From Paraspadella gotoi (lineage: Eukaryota > Chaetognatha): DNA of 64,000 bases. A program made the position numbers and the translations under genes. The notes below the pieces were generated by a model. The model was not told the origin of the DNA, searched no databases, and was given only the letters and a program-made list of their open reading frames with translations. Shown one piece after another: positions 49,505 through 58,421 of the stretch (positions within the stretch are counted from its first letter, which is position 1; each line of letters opens with the position of its first letter). The DNA lies in contig CM119265.1 in the NCBI GenBank assembly GCA_051294375.1, positions 2,463,268-2,527,267 on the forward strand, written 5' to 3'.

Positions 49505-51522
49505 GTTCGCATCGCCGAACGAAAGCTAAAACCAGGCTTCACGAAGAAGTTGACTTGGATGACGCCGAAGATCGACATTGACTATTTCGTTCAAGAGTGT
49601 AAAGTCACTGTGCAGAGGGCGCAAGGGCAGGTAGGGGCTGAAGTCACTGTGTGTGTTTTAGGCTGATAGTTGTCACCGAGTCTGTTGGCGGGTTGTACTC
49701 ACCTCCCCTCGCCCTGACTCTCAGATCGACACTTTCCGCGTGGCCAACATCCGGGTGACCAAAGCCTGTCGACTTCTGGCTCACAACAGCCTCGCCTTCC
49801 TCGTGCCGGACCGGGTCTACGATATTGAGGAGATACAGGCTGAACAGGTGATTTTAGAAAGAAAGACAGAAAAGACGGAAAGACAGAAAAGAAAGAAAGA
49901 CAGAAAAGATATGGAGAAGATACAGGCTGAACAGGTGATTCTCATATCGGTCCGCCTCGCCACGAAAAGCGAACAAAAGGGCATATCGTGGCGAGGCGGA
50001 CCGATATAGAATCAATATTCCATAAAGGAATTAAAGTTTTTAGAAAGAAAGACAGAAAGGAAAGAAAGACAGAAAAGAAAGAAAAACAGAAAATAAGGAA
50101 AGAAGGAATGACAGAAATAAAAGAAAGACAGAAAAGAAAGAAAGACAGAAAAGAAAAAAATGAAAGGAAAGGAAAAAAGAAAAAAAAAGGGAGAGAGAAT
50201 CATCTCCCTTTCTTTCTTTTTTTCTTTCTGTCTCTCTTTCCTTCTTTCTGTCCATTTTCTTTCTTACCCCCTTCAAGGAAAAAGCTCGCGAAGAAGGCGC
50301 CCAGCGCCTTCGGAATTCCTTCGACGCAATCGCCGTCATCATGAAGGAGAATTGGGGAAGCTTCAGAGACGATCCAAGGGTAAATTGAATCTATAAATAG
50401 TTAATATATAGGGTAAGGTTCGGTTGGATGCCCGAAAGTTGAGTTGATTCGTGAAAAAGGGAGTGAGAAACATTTCACATTAAACCTTTCATTCTCCTAT
50501 TTTAATACAAACAAACTATCTGGTCATTCAACGAATAGTTTGTGTCTATAATCATTCCTTTTTGAACATAATTAGTCTAATCATCAATATCATTTACCCC
50601 ATTGCCCTCCGCTCTGCAATAGGACGTCCAAGAGGCGTGGAAACTCTACACGCAAAAAGTGGACACGATGATCACCAATTCTCTTCGCGCCTGCATCAAG
50701 CTCTCTTTGCAGATATTCGACCATGCGGTCAATGGAGACGGAAAAAATAATTTCAGCCCTTGTCTCAAAGTCGAGGTGGGGGAGAGAGAGGGAGAGGAAG
50801 AGAGAGAGAAGGAGGAAAAGAGAGAGAGAGGAAGAGAGAGAGAGAGAGAAAGAGTGAAAGAGAGAGAGAGAGAAAGAGGAAGAGAGAGAGGAGGAAGAGA
50901 GAGAAAGAGGAAGAGAGAGAGATAGGAAGAGAGAGAGAAAGAGAGAAAGAGACAGAGAGAGAGAGAGTAAGAGAGACCTAACTTTTTCCATATTAGGTTC
51001 TCCTAGAGAAAGGTCAGATCGCCTTCTCCCCGACCGCCTGGCGAATCTCGGCTCTCTTCGAAAATCTCATCGGAATGATAATCGCGGAATTCGCTCTCAT
51101 TCCTCGCCTGCCTGATATCCTCACTTATAGGCCAGGCCCTCGAGGAGGGGAGACTCATTATCAGGTGATGCCATGTGGAATGGGGCAGGCCGTGTCGCCA
51201 ATTGGGCTCTCTTTTTGGAGAGTGCCTAATTTCTGTTTATTCCACAACTTAATTTTAATATTAATATTTAACCTAAATATATTTTTTAATTTTTTATTTT
51301 ATTAACCAATAATTCCTTACCCTAATCCTAAATTCTAACCCTTAATCTCTAACCCTTACCCTCTAATCTTATTCTTAATCTCTAACCCTAACCTCTCGTC
51401 TCTTATTCAAATCCCTAATACAAATCACTAATCTAATCCTTAAACTAATCTTTAACTCTAAAAATTAATCTAATTCCGAATTTAGAATAAAATTGGACTT
51501 TCTGGGAAAATAAGGAATACTA

Positions 51523-51579
<57 letters not shown>

Positions 51580-54500
51580 CCTCTCCCACAGTTAATCGAA
51601 AAAGATCCCGAGAAGATTCGCCTCATGAGCCAAATCGACAAAGGAGTTTGCGAACTCGCGATTTGTCTTGAATCTTATCAGCAATCGACTTGGGTCAAAT
51701 ATCGAGAAGTTTGGGAATTGGACAAAGATGAATTCATCAAGTGAGATTGGAGACGATAGCGATGAATGGCGGGTGATTGGAGATATTTAACGAGAAAAAA
51801 AAGAGTGGTTAAATACGGATGATTGGAGATATAGTAATGAGAAAAAGAACGGTTAATTACGTGTGGTGAGTTTTGGGTTCAGTCCCCCTCACGGTCACGC
51901 TGGTTATGTGCGATGGTGCCGATATAAGCGCGCCAGCGACACGGGGTTGTTACTGCAGTTCCGAAGCCCCGAGCGCAGCTTGTCTGGAGATGCCTCACAC
52001 CCAGGGCGTCACACATGTCTCCCCGATGCCATAATGTATTCTTTTCTTAAAAGAAAAAAATCACTAATTCACACCCCTTCGATCTATCAATGTCCTTTTC
52101 GTCTCATCCAACCAATCACCGCTCTCTTTTTCCTCTATCCAACCAATCAGCGAATACATGGAAACTTCGCCAAACAACTCTGATTTCGAGACGGACATTT
52201 CCAAATACGATGACATCGCGAATCAGTGCGAAACCGAGGAGACGATCCGGATGGTGAGATTGTGAATGTGTGAATAAGTGGGTGACTGTGCGAGTTGGTA
52301 ATTAAGTGAATGAAATTGGTGAGTAAGTGCGGGAGTTGGTGAGTGGGTGAGTGGGTGAGTGAGGTTGTGAAAGAGTGAATGTGCGGGCGAGTGCTTCAGT
52401 GAGTGAGTGTGTGAATAAGTTTCTGAAAAAGTTGAGTTAGTGAGTGAAAGAGTTATTATGTGATTGCGTTAGTTACAGAGTGACTCACGGAAGACAACTC
52501 AACTTACTCCTTTCACTGCCCTTCTGCTCCTTTTTTCCCATTCTAATCTTCCTCCTTCCGCCTTCTAATCTTCCCCTTCTAATCTTCCCACAGGAGCGTT
52601 TCGCCCTCATCGACTGCAGCCCCATCAAAAGCTCCATCATGAGTCATTGTCTGGAGTGGCACAACCGCATCGGGTTCTTGCTCTTGGGCAACACCGTTCA
52701 GGAATTGCAGAGAGTTCACGATCTCATTCATGAGAATTCTGCCGTCACAGTCGTGGTGAGGAAGAAGGGGGAGTCACCCAATCGAGGGGGAAGGTGGTCA
52801 CCCCACCGAGGGGGAAGGGGGTCACGTAACCGAGGGGGAAGGGGGTCACCAACCCGAGGGGGAAGGGCATATCTTTTTTAAAAAATCTAAGATATTAATT
52901 TTTTTTAAATAAATATAGTTCCAAGTTTTTTCTTAAAATGGGAATAATGTAAAAATGTTTATTGTAACTGTTTTTCGGACTTAAAGGAATTGCATAATTT
53001 AGAGTGTGACATCAGAGGTCCCACCGAGATTCGAACTCGGATCGCAGGATTCAAAGTCCTGAATGCTGACCGTTACACCATGGGACCATTTGAGATATGA
53101 TCTTTTTGGCACTGTCAGCTTCAAGGTTTGAATTTCAATTGAGTCAATTTATTTTAAATATTTTTTTTTTTGGTGAGGGGGGGGGTTGCCCACCCAATGG
53201 CAAGGGGTTTCAATTAAGAATGGTTAGCCTTCTAAAAAATACATAGACAGTAAGAGTAGGTTTATTTTTTAAATATTGTTTAAATAGATACTATAAAATA
53301 ACGAACGCGCGAGGACAGTTTATGTCAGGTCAAAAATAAGAGTTTGGATGAGAGAAGGAAAAAGACAGTGACTGAAGCGAGGCATAATATTTTACAGATA
53401 CCATTCTGTGGGCCATTATGCGTTTTTTCACAAACTGAGAACCAAGCATTACCCCCGAACTTACTAGTTCCTCAGAGTTAAGGTCCCACCGAGATTCGAA
53501 CTCGGATCGCAGGATTCAAAGTCCTGAATGCTAACCGTTACACCATGGGACCACGATATCTCTATGTCTGTTTGAACGAATTTATTAGTAGTGTTAGCTT
53601 CACGTTTTAAATTTTAATTTAGTCGAGAGTGTTTAATTTATTTTATTTTTTGAATTTTAATTTATTTTTAGAATTTTTATTAATTTTTCGGTTTAAAATG
53701 AAATTTGTACAAACACAGAGTTGGCGAATAACCATGAATTATTAACCGAACCTCCTCAAACCTTCTACCCTACTTTAACAAGGATCTTTATATTCTCCAC
53801 CCCTCCCTTACCCTACCCATCCTCTTCAATTCCACCCCCAAGCCACCCGCCACTCTGGAGGAACTGGGGGTGAAGATCCTCGCCTACGAAGCCATCATAG
53901 AGGATCTGGAGACGACGGAGCTTCGCTTCCCCATCATCTCGGAGGCTTTGGCCATTCTCCACATGTTCGAGATTCCTGTGGACGAGGAGATGGCGACCTT
54001 GTGGGCGGACTTCTCCAATGAGTGGCTGTCGTACCAAACGGTAAAAAGAGGAGAAAAAGGAAAGGAAAAGGAAAGAAAGTAAAATAATGGAAATGAAAAG
54101 AAAAAAGTAAATGAAAAAAAAAGGAAAAAATAATAGAAAATCTGATTAAAACATAAGGAAAGAAAAGAATAATGAATCAAAAATAAGGATGGGGGAAAAA
54201 GAAATAAAAAGAAAAAGTTTTTGAGACTCTCTCACACTCTGCCCATCTCACTCCCTCTCCCCATCTCTCTCCCTCTCCTCCTCTCTCTTCCTCTCCCCAT
54301 CTCTCCCCCTAGATCCTCCACGGTGCTGGACAAATGCTGGAGAAAGTCAAAGAGAAATTCCGCGCCGACCTTCTGCGTCAGGCCGAGGAATGGCGTCAGA
54401 AATGCCTGGCGCTGTACGAACACTTCATGGCCACCGGACCTTTCTACTCTAACTTCACGAGCGAACAAGCATGCGAGATCATGGGCGAGACTCACAGGTG

Positions 54501-55752
54501 TGTGAGGAAGCTTGCATTTGATTGCCTACTTGTTCTATCTCCCTCTTTTACAAGACCATATATAATATATATTCTCATTATGTCATTATGTCACTATGTC
54601 TTTTTTTATTAATAATGATTAATATTGTATCAAACTCTCTAATCAATCACTATCATCAATGGCTATAATAATTAAAAGATTTAATATACAATTTATGATC
54701 TCGAAATATCACACGTACTGAGGTTATTTATACCAATACGACTATATGCAAATGAGATTGACGATTACAATCTTATTTTCCATTGAATCGAGAGTTTATC
54801 TCTGATACCATCCCGTCGGTACGTACATCCGTCGCTATGTCAGTCTGCCGCAGTGTCCGTACATTCTCTCTCTATTTGTCCATACATCCGTCCGTCCGTC
54901 AACAGGGACATCGATCGCCTTCGGGTCGTCGAAGCGGAGATTCGTCGCGGTCTTCTCATCTTCCGTATGGACCTTCCGCCATCCCACGATCTCTTGATGC
55001 TGGAGAGACATTTGGGGGAGATCGAAGGCATTTGGGAGATTGCAATGCAATGGGACAGGTTCGGCATTGAGTTAATTTTTTGTTGTTAAAGATTAAGTTG
55101 AAAGTTAGTATAAAGGTATAGGGATTAAGTGAGCGATTAAGGTCGGTGTTTAAGATTAGGGGTTATGATTAGAAATTGGGGATAAGGATTTAGGATTAGG
55201 ATTAGCATTAGGTTAGATTAGGGATAAGGGTTAAAGGAACAAAAATGAGGCGCTCTGGAAAAAGAGAGCCGGCCAAAGAGGGTTTGGATTAGGGAAATTG
55301 GACAGGTGGGTCAAAAATGGTTTGGATTAGGGAATTTGGGAGATTCCAATGCAATGACAATCCTGGTTAGAATATGACTGCGATTAACTTGGAAGAATCC
55401 AATACAATGGGACAAGGAGAGTAAACGATTAATTTGCGAGGAGCAAATCAACCAATCTATTCCTAACTTACCTTTCTCTCCCCCCCTAACTACACAACCA
55501 ACCCACCCCAGACTCTGGGACGAATGGCGACTCGGCGCCTTCGCCACTCTCCGCACGGAAGTCATGGAGGACACCTCCAACGAGCTTTTCAAGAAGTTGA
55601 CCCTCATCGACAAATCGTTGAAGAAATCCGGGTTCGAGTGGAGCATCGTCGCCTCGACCTGTCATCGCGTGGACGAGTTTAGGAGGACGATGCCTCTGGT
55701 CACGGATCTCCACAATCACGCCATGAGGGCGCGACATTGGGAACAGATCAAG
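49505..55752 (+). CDS. DNAH2: DNAH2-like dynein heavy chain, middle stem exons
   Basis: Twelve intact exons: 49505-49630, 49725-49847, 50278-50379, 50623-50775, 50997-51164, 51592-51740, 52151-52253, 52594-52755, 53843-54040, 54313-54497, 54906-55058 and 55512-55752. All phases agree. Landmarks: KLKPGFTKKLTWMTPKID, LLAHNSLAFLVPDRVYDIEE, DVQEAWKLYTQKVD, ISALFENLIGMIIAEFALIP, STWVKYREVWELDKDEFI, ATLEELGVKILAYEAI, ILHMFEIPVDEEMATLWADF, and finally FRRTMPLVTDLHNHAMRARH, the start of the conserved DHC_N2 linker region. Exon 49725-49847 is followed by an in-frame tandem copy of its end and donor. Two tRNA genes lie antisense in the intron 52756-53842. The opening of exon 53843 uses an unusual CCCCCAAG acceptor chosen by phase and alignment to the PP.TLEELGV motif. 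Confidence 0.88.
49848..49934 (+). promoter_or_regulatory. Duplicated in-frame alternative 5' splice site
   Basis: Exon 49725-49847 ends GATACAGGCTGAACAG before GTGATT. The identical 22-base stretch GATACAGGCTGAACAGGTGATT occurs again at 49919-49940, giving a second donor after 49934. The added 87 bases are open in the same frame (29 codons), lysine/arginine/glutamate-rich and ending in IQAEQ again. Use of either donor would keep the frame. Confidence 0.7.
49944..50007. repeat. Perfect 22-bp inverted repeat (hairpin) in intron
   Basis: The arms at 49944-49965 and 49986-50007 are exact reverse complements (ATATCGGTCCGCCTCGCC plus ACGA), with a 20-base spacer. The arms are GC-rich in a purine-repeat intron. 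It lies ten bases after the duplicated splice donor at 49934/49935. Confidence 0.85.
50008..50277 (+). repeat. GAAA-rich then TTTC-rich intronic repeat
   Basis: Purine (GAAAGACA)n switches to pyrimidine (TTTC)n near 50205, so the intron could form a long imperfect hairpin before the acceptor at 50277. Confidence 0.75.
50776..50975 (+). repeat. (GA)n microsatellite starting at a donor
   Basis: The intron after exon 50623-50775 starts GTGGGGGAGAGAGAG and continues as GA/GGAA repeats for ~200 bp. Confidence 0.9.
51175..51520 (+). repeat. Dispersed repeat family 5 (TTAGGG-core element), member
   Basis: The left end GGGCTCTCTTTTTGGAGAGT, GCCTAATTTCTGTTTATTCC is followed by ~220 bp of CCCTAATC/TAACCCTAA-like repeats. 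The member at 55080-55275 has the same terminal block in the opposite orientation. After it comes the (CT)n tract of exon 51592 (51523-51580). Confidence 0.6.
51880..52040 (+). repeat. GC-rich SINE-like segment in intron
   Basis: GGGTTCAGTCCCC resembles a Pol III B box, followed by CACGGTCACGCTGGTTATGT, a CACGGGGTTGTTACTGCAGT block and CACACCCAGGGCGTCACAC. I found only one copy in the window, so its status as a repeat is inferred from composition. Confidence 0.35.
52770..52870 (+). repeat. ~30-bp G-rich minisatellite just inside an intron
   Basis: About four units with CCGAGGGGGAAGGGGGTCAC begin 15 bases after the donor of exon 52594-52755. The sense strand stays open to a TAA at 52879-52881. 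Confidence 0.85.
53016..53087 (-). tRNA. tRNA-Gln (anticodon TTG), copy 1
   Basis: A 72-nt cloverleaf on the minus strand beginning GGTCCCATGGTGTAACGG. The acceptor stem is 7 bp (GGTCCCA with TGGGACC) with discriminator T; the anticodon stem is CAGGA/TCCTG with loop CTTTGAA, giving anticodon TTG; the T arm contains GAGTTCGAATCTC. It lies antisense within the dynein intron 52756-53842. No T-run terminator is seen within ~50 bases downstream. Confidence 0.93.
53481..53552 (-). tRNA. tRNA-Gln (anticodon TTG), copy 2
   Basis: Differs from copy 1 by a single D-loop base (GGTTAGC instead of GGTCAGC), 465 bp away in the same intron and orientation. The flanks are not similar, so this is not simply a recent tandem duplication of a large unit. 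No obvious Pol III T-run follows closely. Confidence 0.93.
55080..55275 (-). repeat. Dispersed repeat family 5 (TTAGGG-core element), member
   Basis: GATTAGG/TTAGATTAGGG-type repeats end in AAAAATGAGGCGCTCTGGAA and AAAGAGAGCCGGCC, the inverted form of the end block at 51200-51245. It lies in the intron after exon 54906-55058. Confidence 0.6.
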
Positions 55753-55939
55753 GTTTCTATTAGGGGGGGGAGTGCGGCTTTAGAGGGGTGAGAGTAGATT
55801 AAGGGTTTTTGGGGGAAGGTCTGTTGGGAACTGATTATTTTATGGTCTTTGTTTTAGAGGTGGATGGTTTGGATTTGTATTTACAGGCGATGCCAAATGT
55901 TGGTCCACCGGTTCTTTTTTTTCTTTTTTTTTTTTCATA

Positions 55940-56150
55940 AGTCTATGGTGGACTAAAATCCACCAACCGTTCATCAGCGGCCATTGGTGCAGGAGGCAAG
56001 TCATTCGTCTCCCAACCCAAAGGTCCCAAAGGTCCCCAGCAGTTAAGAGGGATGGGGCGATTAACCCGCCTGTAACACAGTGTTACAGCCTGATCCGAAG
56101 CTCAGGGACTGCTTATATTGAACGGTTCTGTCATTAACACAACAATAATT
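55940..56150 (+). repeat. Dispersed repeat family 2 (tRNA-like SINE), best-preserved member
   Basis: CTATGGTGGACTAAAATCCA, AACCGTTCATCAGCGGCCAT, GAGGCAAGTCATTCGTCTCC, CAGCAGTTAAGAGGGATGGG, AACCCGCCTGTAACACAGTG, CCTGATCCGAAGCTCAGGGA and TTGAACGGTTCTGTC. Sits in the dynein intron after exon 55512-55752. Confidence 0.7.
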
Positions 56151-56323
56151 ACTGTCTTTTAAAGTCCCACGGTTAATTTTCTTTATCCGTTCGTACAATC
56201 TAGCTTTTTAATGCGTTTCAATTCATTTTGTATCTTTTTCCGACGCATCGATCGAAAAGTTTTAAAAATTCGTTACGTCATATATCGTCATATAATGTCC
56301 AATAAACTCTAATCTAAATCTCG

Positions 56324-56354
<31 letters not shown>

Positions 56355-56370
56355 ACCCACGCGTAAAAAG

Positions 56371-57891
56371 GCGATGATGGGCAAAGACTTTGACGAAACT
56401 GACGAAGGCTTCAACCTCGAGAAGATCATGGAGCTCGAGTTCGCCGCCTTCGCCGAAGGAATCCACAACACGTCGGACGCTGCGACGAAGGAGTTGGTCA
56501 TCGAAATGGGTCTCATTAAGATCAACAACATTTGGTTGAGAACCGAAGAGTCGGACGGTGAGGAGGTGAGCAGGCGGTAGGGAAGGGGAGGGAGGGGAGG
56601 GAAGGGAAGGGAAGGGAAGGGAAGGGAAGGGAAGGGAAGGGAAGGGAAAGGGAAAGGAAGGGGAGGGAAGGGAAGGGAAGGAAAGGGGGCTTGGTTGTGA
56701 AGGGAAGGGAAAGGGAAGGGGAGGGAAGGGGAAGGGAAGGGAAGGGAAAGGAAGGGAAGGGAAAGGAAGGGAATGGAAGGGAAAGGAAGGGAAGAGAAAG
56801 AAGGGAAGGGAAGAAAGGAGAGGGAAAGGGGGCTTGGTTGTGAGGGAAGGGAAAGAAAGGGAAGGGAAGGGAAGGGGAAGGGGGTGAAAGGGGATTGGTT
56901 GTGAAGGAGAGGGAAAGAAAGGGAAGGGAAAGGGAAGGGAAGGGGAGGGAAAGGGGGATTGGTTGTTGTTCGGGGGTTGGGTTAAAACGAGTCGGGTTAA
57001 ATTTTTGCCCTTTTTTTTCTTTTGCAGAAAAGGGTGACGGAAATTAGATTTTTAAATTTGGTATTTTTTGGATTAAAAAATGCGTGGTTTCTCTTTGGAA
57101 GTAAATGTATTTTTTTTTTTTTTTAATAATGTCTTCGACTCGAGTCGCGGATCCGTCCCGATTCCATCAGCGATGTTATAATGACAACCGTTTTGGTGTT
57201 TTATCTAAAATAAGCGCGTTTTACGGGTAAAGCCAATTAAATTCATCAACAAATAGTCAAACTTTGCTCCCTTCGTTCATTATTGGGCTTGGGTATGTCA
57301 AATCTCGAGAAATCAAAGGGCGCGAAAAGTAGACCCACCAAGAGTCGAACTTGGGTTTCCGGGTTCAGTACCCGGCGTGCTAACCGTTACACCATGGGTC
57401 GTATCCAGAAGGCGAGAGGAAACTTGATTAAGTATTTCTAATCTTTAAAAAAAGAGTTTGAGAGAGAGAGAGAGAGAGAGAGAGAACCGGTTTTTTAATC
57501 AGATCGAAGAAAATCGAATTTCGAGTCGCGAAAGATTAAAATTTTGTTGAGGAACCAGAAAGAGAGAGAGAATGAATGAGTGAATGAATGAATACACGGA
57601 TACGGTCATGGGCACACACTCCGCGGCCTATACGACCATTTAGTCGTTGTTCAAAGGTTAATGTAAAATTAGAAGTAGAAATTAGATTTCCACAACAGAC
57701 TCCACAGCTATAAAACTATCATAAAACGAAAATAGTTAGTTTTCATTAGAGTATGAAAAAAGAAATAATAAGTCAATACACATAATAAAATGTTCGGATT
57801 AAGAAACGGTTTCATGTCTATTACAAAAAAAACCAAAGAATTTGAGAAAACATTGAGACGTCTCGTCTTTATCTTCTTTGTAGCTTAAAGT

Positions 57892-57922
<31 letters not shown>

Positions 57923-57993
57923 CCGGTTTCTCAATCAGATCGAAGAAAATCGAATTTCGAGTCAAGAAAGATTAAAATTTTCGTTGAGGAACC

Positions 57994-58028
<35 letters not shown>

Positions 58029-58369
58029 GAGAGAGAGAAGAGAGAGAGAGAGAAGAAGAGAGAGAGAGAGAGAGAGCGCTTTCATGATTATTTTCATAAA
58101 CAGAACTAAATTCTTGCGCAGGAATGTGTTTCGATTTGACGCCGTACAAAGATCAGGGTCACTACAAACTCAAAGCTGGAGATGATATCTTTACTCTGCT
58201 GGAGGAAAATCAGATGCAGGTTGAGATAAAGAAAGAAAGATAGAAAAGAAAAAAAAAGAAAAGAAAGAAAGAAATACAGAAAAGAAAGATAGAAAAGAAA
58301 GATAGAAAGTAAGAAAGAAACGAAAGAAAGAAAGAAACAAAGATAAGAAAGAAAGAAAAAGAGATAGAA

Positions 58370-58421
<52 letters not shown>

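Noticed and set aside
51880-52040. GGGTTCAGTCCCC segment as a tRNA gene
   Set aside because: No acceptor or anticodon stem can be drawn around the B-box-like motif; it fits a SINE-like fragment better.
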